From Chaetorhynchus papuensis (lineage: Eukaryota; Chordata; Aves; Passeriformes; Rhipiduridae): 64,000 nucleotides of DNA. Positions 12,601 to 24,658 of this stretch are shown here, one piece after another. The notes beneath the pieces were generated by a model. The model worked only from the letters and a program-made list of their open reading frames with translations. It was not told the DNA's origin and made no database searches. The stretch lies in NCBI GenBank assembly GCA_013396525.1, contig VWYX01000284.1, positions 62,001 to 126,000 on the forward strand, written 5' to 3'. The position numbers were made by a program, and so were the translations under genes. Position 1 is the first letter of the stretch. Each line of letters begins with the position of its first letter.

Positions 12601-15600
12601 GCAGTCCAGAGCATTTAAAAGTCCTATTAGTTATCTAATCATTTAGGAGCAAGAGGATTTCTATCTAGCACCAAGGGATTTGAATAGCATATGCATCATA
12701 GCTATCAACCAAGACAATTCTATGTAATGGACATAATATCTGTGTGGTTTACATGGCATTAAAAGTATCTGTTGATAGTCACATTAATAAATAAATAGAA
12801 GTTAGGAAAAAAGAAAAAGAAAAAAGTTAAATCATTGTAGATGATCATTAGGAAAGACCGCCAGATATCAAACAGCATCCACAATGCTTTACCAATCCTG
12901 TTTTGCTTCCTTTCCAAAGGAAATTAAATTTAAAATTCCTTAAACTGGACTCAGAGATGCAAATAGTGCTAATGAAGAATATAAGGTATCTGCAATTGCA
13001 TGAGACAGCAGGGGACCATAATAACATCATAACTCTCCCAGCTGTAATACATGTAATATCCTAAAGCACCAACACTCTCTGCTGGACTGTGAGCAAGCAG
13101 TGCCCGTGTGCATCATCCTTGACATAGTGGCTTGCTGGGTCCAGCATCTAGTTACTCTTGTGATGGTTCTGCTTGGGCTCCTCCAGCTAAATAGCCTTCA
13201 CCATTCCCAGATCAGCAGCCAGGTTGGGACAAAACATCACACTCAATGTTTCATGAAATTTCTCATGCTCACTTCTCATGCACTGTGGGCTTTTCTGCAT
13301 GTTCATGCATCACGAGAAGCAGCAGACTGATAAAGGAACATAAAATATTAAAGTGCCGAGATGTCCTGCAGCTTTCACATCTTCACAACAGTCCATGATG
13401 GCCAGAGGGCACAAGTGAATGAGGTTGACAAAAGCCACCCTTGGGGGAGGCCAGCTCCCTTCTCGATCTCTTTCTGTAGTCAATGGAAAGAGCAGGATCT
13501 GGCTCAGGTACACTGTGGTGCCACTGGATGAACTTTTCCCCTTCGTGTAAAGCCTTCCTCAGCTAAAACAGACCCTGGTGAACATTGTCCCCAGCCTCAT
13601 GCCCAGAGTGGGCTCCACAGGGCCCAAGGTGGGATTCCCACACATGGCTCCTCACTGGCCTGGGACAAAGAGACACACACAATCTGGCTACCTGAGGTAT
13701 AAAAACGGCAGCGTCCTAGCACAAGAAAACAGTTTATACCCTGAAGCATTACCTACTTTATCACCCTGACTGCAAGGAGATACCATGGCTCAATTGTAAA
13801 ACAATGGTAGTAAGGAAAAGCATTGAGTCACCACCCATAACCATCATTCCCAAGCTTAGCTCATTCTTGAGTAAACAAGTGATTTTCTCTCACCAATGAA
13901 GTATGAATCAAGGTATATCCTGTGCTGAAATTGCATGTCCTTTGCTTGAATTTTCTTTTTGAAACAGGAAGGCATGGAACATCCCCTCCTGCCTGTCTCT
14001 AGCAAGTCATTTCAATGGGAGTAAGAAACGCTGAGCGAGCTTATCCGGTACATCTGGTATGCCTGCAAGCCATGCTGGCAGTTTTGCTGAAAAGTGTGCA
14101 GAAGAACCTTCCCCTGTTGGAATGTAAATTTTCATTTTTATAAAAGCAGAACAAGTTCTGAAGGGGTAGCAGAAAGTGATTTGCAGAAAGTGATTTACAG
14201 AAATGCCAACTTTGCGTTACATATCTATGAGACATTCAGGATTCCCACTGTAATGCAGGATGGATAGCACGGCTGTATCTGCCTTACTTTGTGATTCCAA
14301 GCTAAACCCTAGCAAGCAAGGCTCACGTTTAAATGTATTTTCAAAGTAATTTACAATTTTTCCAGGGAAATAAGGACTTGGGTGACCAGTTACAGTATTT
14401 CCAGAGGCCACCTGCATTACCAGACCTAGACCAGGCCCTAGCTTTCCACAGAGATTGTGCTGTTAATGGGCTGAATTCTGTCCTAAAAGTTGCTAGAGTT
14501 ATTGGAGGGAGGAAGCTGTTTCCACTCCTCTAGAAGGTTGTTACAGGACTTCTCTGATCCAATGATGAGAACTTGCTCTTTCTATCCAGTCCAAACATGA
14601 TACGGTCATTCGTGGGTTTTTTATTCTTTTCCTTAAATAAGAAATAGAATATCTTCTCTGTTGTTGGTACTAGGCTAACAAATTCTTAGAAAGAATTCAG
14701 TATCTTACCATAGCCTTTATTTTTTAGACTAAGCAGCACTTCATGCCATCTCTCATATGGTAGACCTGCATTATGGTACCTCTGCATTTATTGCAGATTA
14801 ATTAATCTTTCTCAGAAAAATGTGGCAGCGGCTGTGTTGCAGATCTGCATTCACCCATGCCTTCTCCAATGAAGCTTTCACTTTCCGCTGGAAATACCTT
14901 GTCTGATGTATGCCATGGCCACAAACACCTTCTTCATGGGTTCATCCTATGGTCGATTCACAGTCACTCTGTGTGATCCTCTGACACCCAGAGTTCTCTC
15001 CACCTGAGTCATCTCTTGTCTCCCTTAGAGAAAATCCTCATTAACCCTGAAGTGCACACCCTGACATTCTGTTCTAATCAAACATCTCTTCCCACTTATC
15101 TGTCAGAGTCGGAAAGGTTTTAATAAATGATAAGTCTTACATGTTAGCTATGCCCCTTCATCTTCAGATTTCAAGAGCCCACTGACTTCATATGCTAATG
15201 TACTTAATGAAAATATTACCAGCACTAGTCCTAAAATTGACCCTTGAGGATCTCACTGTAACTTGTTTCTTGACTCTCTTTTCTTTCTCTTCCTCTGCCC
15301 TTTCCCTTTGGTCAGTTCTTCCCCACCTTTCATGTTGTCTGTTAGCCCCCCCTTCTTTTGCTCCATTAATATTTCCCCATTTAGGAGTGTATCAAGTGCT
15401 TTGCTAAGGTACAAATGAGATTTACCACATTTTCTATTTTGGAAAATCCATTATCTCATTAGGGAAAGCTATCAGATTATTCTGGCACCATGCCTGCTTG
15501 GTAAACCCAGGCTCCTTTCATCTTGTTTTATGCTTAACTAGAAAGAATAATTTAGCCATTCTTTCTCCTTTGGTAATTTTACCGTATGTAGAAATACAGA

Positions 15601-15650
15601 AGAAAGTTGAGGTAGACCACATCCACTTCCATCTGGGGCACGTTGGTAAG
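9661..15650. other. Intergenic sequence, no gene seen
   Basis: Ordinary AT-rich intergenic DNA with poly-A runs near 10,669-10,682 and 12,119-12,133. A small perfect stem (TTCTTGATC / GATCAAGAA, loop of 5) lies at 10,437-10,459. No open frame has recognisable content, and no CR1 fragment is visible. Confidence 0.55.
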
Positions 15651-15659
15651 CACATAGAT

Positions 15660-15745
15660 AGAAAACACCAGTATACATATGTGTATGTGCATATTACTGT
15701 TATGTGTTATATACACACATGGGTAACATATACACATACATGTAA
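15660..15745. repeat. TG/CA-rich alternating tract with imperfect inverted symmetry
   Basis: The tract alternates purine and pyrimidine. A TG-rich left half (around 15,676-15,697) is roughly complementary to a CA-rich right half (around 15,723-15,743). It lacks stop codons on both strands, which explains the overlapping open frames 15,498-15,779 (+) and 15,579-15,776 (-). Those frames should not be read as genes. Confidence 0.5.
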
Positions 15746-18700
15746 ATATCTGTACACAACAATTTCTAAGCTGCACTGAGCTTTTTAAGGAAATACTACC
15801 ATTTTCACTTGTCCAGGCAATAAGGATTAATTAATACTCATTAATTTTAAGACTTGCAGATATTCTCCTCCTTTTCCACTTCTTCTGGAGCCAGCTGACA
15901 GACACCTAGACAAGCCCAGTGTGCAAGATGGTTTTACCCAGCTCTCAAACTGTTACCTGCTGATACTATTACAAAGTTCAAGTGCAATCTAGTTGTTGGA
16001 TAATTGCAAGGATGAAGTTTGTCCATTAGTACAAAAAGCCCTTTTAACAGTCACAGTGAACAGAAAATGTCCATTTGCCACCGATTTTAAATATGAGGGC
16101 CTGGTTCTTAATGAAATAAAGGTCAACACATGACAAGTGTTTAGTTAACCAGTGCCCGTCTTGTTATTCCTTCTTGTCTGATATGGTAGCACGCACTTTT
16201 GTAATACAAAAATTTATTGTGAGACAGGTGGAAGAAGAGAGGCACAGCACGTCTCTGTAAGGTGGCCCTCCAGATGGGTGATCCACATCCTCCATGTCTA
16301 GAGGATATGTACCACAGCAAAGTGGCAGCCTTCCCTAAGGGCTTTGAGCAGCTGGAATCACCCGCCTCTCGGCATACAACTGACTTGCCATCTGAAATGA
16401 CACACTTCAAGAAAGACAGAAGAATGAAAAGCCAGGTTTCCAAAACTTGTATTCCTAGCTGTAATAAGGAGACATAACATTCCCAAATGCCCCTGAGCTG
16501 TGGATAGTTTAATGACAACATGATGTCACCGTGAGCAGTCTATAAGCTCATAAGGATTGAGCTCTTACGCCCATGACTATAAATTCAAAATTTTAAACAG
16601 TCTTTTAAAACACTTCTTTCCAGATTAAAAGCATGAAATGTGCAGTTTTGAATGCTGCAAAGGAGTAGTTTTGCTCACCACTGTGTATAACCAGTTCCAA
16701 ACAACAGCAAAATTGTGCTAGTGCATTAGAATATGGCCAAGATGAAAATACAGTACCAATTACTTTGTTTGAAAACCGAGATGTTGATGAAAGGCAAAAA
16801 AGTAAAGGTGCATTGATTCTGATCACTTCTCCCCACCTATATGCACACACCTACTCACACACGTTTAGTCTGAGTCAGTACAAAGCTGCTGACTGTCACT
16901 GGTCTAATACCTTTGAGTGGAACATGGAGGACATGCATTTTGGGTTAAATGCACCCTTCTGTAAATAACACAATACAAGCACTGCATAAAAACCCCTCAG
17001 AATAAGGCTCAGCTAGGTCTTAAAAATGACTCAGCCCCATGTTCCAGCTCCAGACTCAGGGACTAACATCAGCCTGCTAAAACAATGCTGGTAAATATGA
17101 TTCCACTGAGTTTGGATCTTGCTTGTTTTCAAAATTCTTCCATAACATTCAGTGTTTTAATGAGTGGCACAGAGACAGGCACAGATATTTTCCAACCAGA
17201 TGGGATGGCTGTCACTGAGCACAGGATGGGGCAGGAAGGTTTCTGACTTCCGATATAGCTGATATCTTCTTCCACTGAAGCATTGTGTGAGTTCTTCATT
17301 TTGCCAAACCAAGGAATGACAAATCTGTGTTGGTTTGGATGACAAGAACTTCCTCTGTCATCAAAGCCAGCCCTCAGCTAAAGTGGGCATCAAACAGTAA
17401 CACCTGTAATACAAGTAATACCTGTTATGAGTTACCAAAACTCACAATTTACAGGTTAAGCTCCACCCCTAGTAATGTGACCAGTCTTTCCCAAATCCAT
17501 TCCTTTCCATCCCAAAAGTATACTCTGTCTCTTCTACCTCTTTTGAGAGTTTATTCTTCCACTACCACAATATTCAAGTGCTTTTAAAATAAAATCCACT
17601 GCAAAAATGAAGCTTCTACTGATCTTTATGATCTCTCCCAGAATTCTTTCCTTTGCGCTCTGGGCTCAGACAGTAGATAGGGTTTGAGAGGATTTTTCTT
17701 AAATTTAGTCTATGAATTTCCTGCTTTTTTATATTTTCAAGTGATAGTCTTCACACCCCTGCAATCCAATCACCTGCATTTCTCATCTGACCTTGTGTTT
17801 TAAAGCAAAACCACTAAATATGTGTATATGTAAACAACAGCAAAATGAAACTCAGTAGCAAAAGCAACATTCAAGAAATTTAATGGAAAAAAAAAACCAA
17901 ACGAATTCTTGAATTACATGAAATGGGACTGGGATTTGAAGTATGAAGGTGATAAAAAATATTTTCTATTCCAAATGCTGGGTTTTAATCCTCTTTTAGT
18001 AGGAGGCTGAAAAAATACTAGTCACGTTGTTGATACAGGAGCAAAAAAACAATGCCAGGAAACACAAACATCAATTCTGGTAACTATAAGCAAAAGCAAA
18101 ATTATACTTGTACGGAAATCTGGGAAGCATGTCTATTTAAGTGACAGACAACTGGGGCACTTCTGCACATTTCCCATACAGGAACTAATGAATTACCTAA
18201 TTACCCAATCAGCTCCAAGCTTTATGTGGACTAACAAAAATGCTAACACATTAGTATCAAGTCTAAAAAAAGAAATCAGGGGACTATCAGCCTGATGGAA
18301 AATAGTTTATGACTATTAAAGCAAACACAAATATTTCTATATCATTTATTTCCCATAATGAAAGGAGACAAGAAAACAGCCCAGGTTAGGAAGCAAAACT
18401 CCATGTGAGGAAAGTGGGGATCACAGGAGAGCGGGTTCGGTACCCTGTTTGGAAAAGTCTGAGCCATTTTAGGGCTTGTGTCCCTGCTTGCTCCCTGCAC
18501 TCTGCATGGGTTTCAGCCCAATAAGGAGCGACAGGTGAGTGGGTGGTGTCTCCAACCCTTGCCATGGTTATCAAGGTGTTGTTTGGTTTAATTTTCATTT
18601 ATATGGTGTGCTGCGCAGCTCGCAGCTCTGATTCATGATTGCTACAGGATTCTGCTCAGATATCTGAGAGGTTCCCACTTCCAAAGAGAAGGGACCTGAT

Positions 18701-21250
18701 GTGGAGCAGCTGGCCGTCCTTGCTTGCAAATGAAAACCTTTTTAATTTGTGTGTGTAGTGCTCTTCACCTCAGTTGGGGTCAACACCATAGAGCTCAGAG
18801 TGAGAAAAAGTAGCAAAATAACAAGAGGATTATTTTATGTTGTCTTGAAAACATTTTGGAAGTCTAATCACTGCCTCAAATTTAGAATTACGGCTTTTTA
18901 AATACATTTCAGTATCTGGACTGTTGAAGTATCTAAAATTAAACATACTGACCTATATTTCTCATGCTCTGCCATGAAGATTATAGCTGATCGAGTAGTT
19001 AGACCTTCATCTTAGCTTTTTAATCCATTCATTTCACTAAAACATTCCTTTCTCATCCTGACAATCTACTTATATATTTGATTTGCTCAAAGCTGAGGAT
19101 AATCTGTTTAGATTAATACTAAATTAATCACAATCTTAAATGCTTCAGAGAAGGTTAAATATATACTACACACAAAAGCAGACCTGCCATACCTAAGGAG
19201 CACTTACCTGGGTTTTGTGGAGCCTCTAGCTCTTCTCCCTAGCTCTCTCTCACCATATTAACCAACAACCCAAACTGGGTTTGGTTAAACTCAGATCTAG
19301 CTTGGGATTCTGATGACATGGCAACTATTGTACCAAATCTTGGCTATTGCTGCCAAAACATTTTTTTTAAAAATAAACTGGAGAAAAATAAAAAAAACCC
19401 AAATAACATAATTTTACATTATTCCTTATTGTCTTCTGGAAGGATTTTGCTGGTATGATTTTTATTAGCTGCTACAAAAAACAAGTCAAGCACGTTTAAC
19501 ACAGGTTTGAATTGTGTGTTATTTAGAACATGTAGAAGATGACTTCTGTCAAGATACTGGAAGATACTGGAAGACACTGGAAACTTACTCTGAGAATATA
19601 CTGAAATTTTAATTTGTGTCCCTTTTGGTTGATTTTATTGGACTTTATTGTTCAATCTGGATTCTAATAGTGAGGAAGGCAGCCAATATCAAATGAAGCT
19701 AAACAACGTATAAGATTTTCTGTAAACAGAAACTGAAATTAGGTGAGAAAAACCGAGACCAACCCAAAACATCCTCAGAAGGAATGAAGAGCAAAGGTAT
19801 TCTGCATAGTATGACAATCCATGAAGGCCAAAGCCAATCCAGACATACACTGTTATTTGGCATTTGGGCTTTTTATTGCTTTATTTATGGTAAGAGTTGC
19901 TCATCTATTAAGCACTGACTGTTTGGCAGCACCATTTCAAAAATACTGTCAAGACCCATGTCAGTAATGCCTAGAAATGGCAATGAATAATTGTCCTGGG
20001 GTGTCAGGAGGACAGCCAAAAGCACACCAAGGCTTTCCTCCAAAATCTTATACTGGCTTTTTTTCTGTGGTCTCATCCAGTCTGCTAAACTCTCAGAGAT
20101 AATTTTCCATCCATTCAGATGTGAATCATGAGAGTGTGGGGGTTAAGGCCAGTGTGAGGGGAAATCATCCTTTGAGTTGAAAACATATCCCAGCTGGTCA
20201 TGAGCTCTCATTTATCCTGGGGAAGGGACTCAGCCAAGGACTGCACTGCTTGCCCCCCACACAACAAAATGCTTCATCCTCCCTCAGTCCAGGAACTCAC
20301 ACAGCAGATCAGGGAGAGATCTGGGATGGAAGGTCTGCTAAAGCCAAATTACCATCACTTGCTGACAGGGGGATCAACAGGAAAGCAAGTTCAAATTATG
20401 CATACGGTCGTGGGGAAACTGTACTAGTTTATCAGCATGGTAACCATCAGAGCTGCTCATTTTTGTGGTGAAAAGGTTATAATTTAAGCACACTTGACAG
20501 GTACACACGACCAAGTGGAAAGCTTTTATTCAGTAAATATTTATTTTTAGTCACATAAGAAGGTTGACTTTACTGTAGACATTGCACTGCATAAACAGAA
20601 TGTGTCTGTTTAAACTATGCTGGAAACACAACAGCGAAGAAAAAGGTCTAAAAATGAAAAGAATCAACAGTTGCCAGCAGCAAAAGGGTACAAACAGAGG
20701 GGGAATTAAAAAAAAAAAAAAAATCATGTTCCTTGGAAGCTACTACAAGTTACTTGCAGTAATTAAAATGAACTCTGAACTCCACAGTATTGACAACAGG
20801 GCGAGATGCTGTTTTCCAGGCAGAGGTAGAATTAATTATGCTGTGCTAGATTGCCTTTATTGACTTGTGCCATGTTGTCTAGGATGACCCTACTGGAGCG
20901 GGGAGGTTAAACCAGACGACAGCCAGGGGCACACTGCACTAGAGCTGAGCTCATTCAAACACATAGAATTGCAGGACAAGAATGAGAACTGCAGTGTCTT
21001 TCCTGCTTCCAGGTACCCATTTTTTGATCCTGTGTTTCTGTGACTTCTGCTTTTTACTCTGACTAGTCAAAAAGACATCGAAAAAAAAAACCCAAACTAT
21101 CGCCTTTATTTCAGAATCTGCCTCTTAAAAGAAAAAACCCCACCCCAAAACCAGAAGGGAAGTAAAATTATTGAAATTACTGACATCTAGCCCTAACCTA
21201 TACAGTCGCTTTACAGCATCTGTATATGCTGTGGAGGGGGGCAAAATTAA
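15746..21250. other. Intergenic sequence upstream of LARS2, no gene seen
   Basis: AT-rich sequence with scattered poly-A runs (17,887-17,896; 20,707-20,722) and a short 10-base triplication at 19,551-19,580. I see no exon pattern, RNA gene or recognisable transposon before the CR1 fragment that starts at about 21,251. Confidence 0.55.
19551..19580. repeat. 10-base tandem triplication
   Basis: Three head-to-tail copies of AAGATACTGG, the third with a single change (AAGACACTGG). This is a minor, probably slippage-derived, direct repeat. Confidence 0.8.
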
Positions 21251-21612
21251 TCACACAGAAAAGGCCATGTTGGAGGGGACCAGTGTGTCATCTGGTCCAT
21301 CTGCTCAAGCAGGACCACCCTAGAGCACACGGCAGAGGATTCTGTCCGGACAGTTCCCAAATATCTCCAGTGAGGGAACCTCTCTGGGCAATCTGTTCCA
21401 GTGCCTGGTCACCTGGACAGTAAAGAAGTTCTTCCTCATGTTCAGCTGGAACTTCCTGTGCATCAGTTGCTGCCTACATCAGTTGCCTCACGTCCTACTG
21501 CTTGGCACCACCGGGAAGAGCCTGGAAACATCCTCTTGGCGCTCCCACTTTAGATATTTACAGGCGGTAATGAGGGCCTCTGTCTCTTCTCGAGGCTGAA
21601 CAGGCTCTGTGC
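21251..21612 (-). mobile_element. CR1 LINE 3' fragment, reverse orientation
   Basis: This reads as the reverse complement of the CR1 3' end. Successive landmarks are 'ggccatgttggaggggacc', a 'ctctgggcaatctgttccagtg' block, 'agtaaagaagttcttcctca', 'ttgcctcacgtcctactg', and finally 'ctcttctcgaggctgaacagg'. It is 5'-truncated, like most CR1 copies, and diverged. It ends less than 100 bases before the LARS2 CpG island begins. Confidence 0.85.
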
Positions 21613-21803
21613 AATTTATACAGAGCTCAATCCCGGTTAATTAAATTTTTATGATTATTATAATTATTTACTGTTGTTATACCTTTCCACGTTACACTCG
21701 GGAACGGGGGGAAGCTCTTCCCGCTTCCTCCCTGCACAAAACTCCCGCCCCGCCGGGCGGTGCCAACGGCGGAGGCACCGCCTCGCTCCGACACCGACAC
21801 GCC

Positions 21804-21814
21804 AAGATGGCGGC
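21804..21814 (+). promoter_or_regulatory. YY1-type element AAGATGGCGGC
   Basis: This is an exact match to the extended YY1 motif found in the first tens of transcribed bases of many vertebrate housekeeping genes. Its orientation is that expected for rightward transcription. The ATG inside it also opens a 10-codon upstream frame. Confidence 0.7.
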
Positions 21815-21839
21815 GCCCGCGGCCCGGCGGGGGAGCTGA
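21807..21839 (+). other. Upstream open reading frame, 10 codons
   Basis: The ATG lies inside the YY1 element, with A at -3 and G at +4, so the initiation context is good. The frame encodes MAAPAARRGS and stops 16 bases before the proposed donor. If it is included in the mature 5'UTR it could lower translation of LARS2. Whether it is transcribed depends on the true start site. Confidence 0.4.
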
Positions 21840-22207
21840 GGGAGGGCGCGCGCAGGTAACGGTCCCCCCCCGCCCGGCCCCGCCTCACGTCCCCTGCCCG
21901 CCGGGGCCGCCGCTGCTCCCGCTGCCCGCGGCTTCCCATCGCCCGCTCCTTTGGGCTCCTTGCCCGCGCCCAGCCGGCTCTCCCGGCGGCCCTGTGCCCC
22001 CGGAGTTCCCCCCTCCTCCAGCCTCCCTCCTTCTCCGCTCCCGCGCTCGCTCTGTCCCGCCCATGGAGCCGCCCGCTCCCCGTGCTTCTCCAGCGGCGTG
22101 ACACCCCCACGGGGCTGAGTGAAATGTGCTGGGCCTCGTCAAGCAGTTTCCAGGACCTTAATTCAGTCTCCCGCGTGCTTACTGCATCTTTCCAAACGTT
22201 TTCTGTG

Positions 22208-22440
22208 TCAGGGAAGGTTTAGATTCGGTATTAGGAAGAGGGTTCTTCCCCCAGAGGGTGGTCGGGCACTGGAACAGGCCCCCCAGTGAAGTGGTCACGG
22301 CGACAAACCTGACAGAGTTCAAGAAGTGCTTGGACACTGCTCTTGGGCACATGGTGTGGCTCTCGGGGGCCCTGTGCAGTACCAGGAGTTGGAGTCCGTG
22401 ATCGTTGTAGGTCCCTTGTAGCTCAGGATATTCTATGATT
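22208..22440 (+). mobile_element. CR1 LINE 3' end, forward orientation
   Basis: It begins with 'cagggaaggtttagattcgg', then 'attaggaagagggttcttcc', 'ggtggtcgggcactggaac', 'gagttcaagaagtgcttgga', and finishes in 'aggatattctatgatt'. This is the ordered forward 3' end of a CR1 element, including the family's terminal TTCTATGATT. It lies about 100 bases downstream of the CpG island. Confidence 0.88.
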
Positions 22441-22985
22441 TATTTCTCTATCAGACCAGCCCCTTCCGTTCTTGGCACACCCGAGTAAGACAGTTTTAGG
22501 CTCATAACCTTGCTCCCTGAAAGACCCACACAGCACTAGGCTGGGGTGCCCTTAACTGGGGCAGGGAGGGGCACTCTGCTTGTCCTAGTACCGTGCACAC
22601 AAGCCTGGATAGGGAAAATAGCTTAGTGCCATGTCTTTTGGATTTGATTATCCTCTGTGCCACTTGTCCTGGCTTGGCCCAGCACATGAGTGGCTGATCA
22701 TTGCATCTTGTGCATGGTGGTTCCTGGGAGCAGGAAGGACACTGCAGTTTTTTCTCATCCTGGAATTCCATGTGTTTGAATGAGCTTAGCTCTAATGCTG
22801 TGTACTCCTAGCTGAGGCTAATTTCTTGCTCCCACCACTGCTCTGAGCCCTGCTTGCGTGACCTGTAGGGCCTGAGGTCACCCAAATGTGCCCTCTCAGG
22901 CGTGACACTGGCAGGTGGGCTTCCCTTGAGCTGTGCACAGGCACGGGGGCTGTGTCCTTTGTGTCTCAGAGACTTTTTAACATCT

Positions 22986-23233
22986 CAGAATCACAGAATC
23001 AATTAGGTTGGAAAAGACCTCTGAGATTATGGAGTCCAATGTGTCTGAACACCACCCTGTCAACCAGACCATGGCACTGAGTGCCACATCCTGTCTATCC
23101 TTTAACACCTCCAGGGATGGTGACTCCACCACCTCCCTGGGCAGCCCATTCCAGTGTCTAATCACCCCTTCTGGGAAGAAATGCTTCTAATGTCCAACGC
23201 GTAGCTTAAGTCTGTGTCCTCTCATCCACTGGT
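22986..23233 (-). mobile_element. CR1 LINE 3' end, reverse orientation
   Basis: It opens with 'cagaatcacagaatcaatta' and 'ggttggaaaagacctctgag', then 'cacctccagggatggtgact', 'ctgggcagcccattccagtg' and 'ctgggaagaaatgcttctaa'. That is the reverse complement of a CR1 3' end. It is less diverged than the copy at 21.25 kb and is oriented opposite to the copy at 22.2 kb. Confidence 0.9.
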
Positions 23234-24658
23234 CTCCCTTCAGTGAAGCATTATACGCACTTGTAACTCCTGGGCTTTAAAATACTTGCTTTGCAAATCA
23301 GCAATGCTGAAATTGGCTTGCATAAGGAAGCGCTCCTTTCTGTCGTAAAATAAATCAAAGTAATAGAAATAAGGCATAAGTAATAAGGAAATAATTAGTG
23401 AAAATAAGCAAAAAACGTTGAAGTACTGAAATGCTAATTTTGAGATGAGTGTGATGTTATGGAGGGGGAGAAATTGGAATCGCCTGAATGACTCGTGCAC
23501 CTGCACTGGGAATCCTGAGTACAGTCCTGGATTTGTTTTCATTACAAATGAGGAAGTTTATGGAGGGTAGCAACAAAAATTTCAAAGCAGTGGTGTGACA
23601 TAAGTGAAAAACTCTTTAAAAAGACCCTGCTTGATAAGTAAGAGAGAAAACTAGCAATTCTATGGATAGGTAATGAGACAGGCAGTGAGGGTTTGTGTGT
23701 GCATATATGGTGAGTGTTAAAGGAAGCATAACTCCCACTAGCTTGCTGGGGATCTAATTTAGGTAATACAGCAATTATTTCTACTGATAATGTTTTTACC
23801 TTATGGGAAATGCATAAGTATAATCTTTTCTTATACAGAGTTTCTCTACACTGCGATTTTACTGATGTAACTCTTCAAGAAAAATTCTGAACGAGTTTGG
23901 TACAAGTGTATTGGGCAAAGTTAAAGAACAAAAAACAACCCCAAAACACCAAAACCCACCATAGAGGATAGGAAATACTGATGTAAAAACGTGATTTACA
24001 AAAATAAAAAAAAAAAAGCAGTTGAGGAGAAAATCTCAGAGTAGAGGTCTTTTAATGCTGTATTTAATGTCCGATCTTTCTCCCTTCTGAGTAGCTTTAG
24101 AACACTTGCTCTAAAGCATTTGAGGAGTTAACTCGATTTTCAGTTGAAAAAGTAAGCCTTAGCAAAATAAAACAGTTGGTTTAGAATATCTGGTTGAAAT
24201 CTACTAATTATAGTCATCCTCCCCCATCTCTTTTCAGTGATGACAAATTCAGTATTTTTACAGTATAATTTCATCCAACTTCCTCTTCTCTCTGTTTCAT
24301 TCTGAATTTTTACTTACACTGTTAGCCATCTTCTATTCAGGCGATGGAGCTTCTGGAACCTTCAACTGACTGGTTATGCCTTTATGGGAGACTGAATGCA
24401 AGAATTGTATTTAATTAGATAAGACATCTAACACAATAGTTTCGTTCTGTGTGAAGGCCACAGTTAGTTCTCCTGACTAAAAAATGCATACTTTTATAAT
24501 TCAGACACGGAAATAAAATGCAAGTTCCATGGAAAACAGCCGAGTAGTCCAAGTCAAGCTAAAATAGTTTCATAGCTAGCAATTTTCAATATAATCATAA
24601 TAATCATTGCGTTCTTGTTATATATTGCAGCATGAAATTTTTTTTTTTGTCTTCTCAG

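Larger units (their letters stand above)
21780..21855 (+). other. LARS2: LARS2 exon 1 (non-coding), 5' end approximate
   Basis: I place the first exon in the CpG island, ending at a CGCAG|GTAACG donor whose GT is at 21,856-21,857. The 5' boundary is a guess based on the YY1 element. It carries a complete upstream open frame (ATG at 21,807, stop at 21,837-21,839; peptide MAAPAARRGS). Because that frame closes inside the exon, the main protein must start in exon 2, which matches the human gene, where the first exon is also untranslated. A cDNA could move either boundary. Confidence 0.5.
21690..22110. promoter_or_regulatory. LARS2: CpG-island promoter of LARS2
   Basis: This is the only stretch in the window that is strongly GC-rich with dense CpG dinucleotides. 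It starts abruptly after AT-rich DNA and ends near 22,100. It contains a GC box (CCCGCCCCGCC, 21,744-21,754), ETS-like GGAA/TTCC cores around 21,710-21,730, and a YY1-type AAGATGGCGGC at 21,804-21,814. YY1 elements of this type usually lie just downstream of the start site of TATA-less housekeeping genes and fix transcription direction, here rightward. That agrees with the LARS2 exons downstream. The exact start site cannot be read from sequence, but about 21,740-21,800 is likely. Confidence 0.8.
21856..24658 (+). other. LARS2: LARS2 intron 1
   Basis: The rest of the CpG island occupies the first 250 bases. It is followed by two CR1 fragments in opposite orientation (22,208-22,440 and 22,986-23,233) and then AT-rich DNA with a poly-A run at 24,007-24,017. 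The intron ends in a long T tract and TTCTCAG. The open frames in the CpG-rich part on both strands reflect the shortage of stop codons in GC-rich DNA. Confidence 0.7.

Noticed and set aside
1..21250. A neighbouring gene such as TMEM158, expected near LARS2 by mammalian synteny
   Set aside because: I found no sequence in any frame that I could match to it. If synteny holds, it lies further left.
21664..22110. 148-codon Arg/Gly-rich frame (-) and overlapping Pro-rich frames (+) in the CpG island
   Set aside because: GC-rich DNA lacks stop codons. The peptides are low-complexity, and the region is better explained as a promoter and untranslated first exon.
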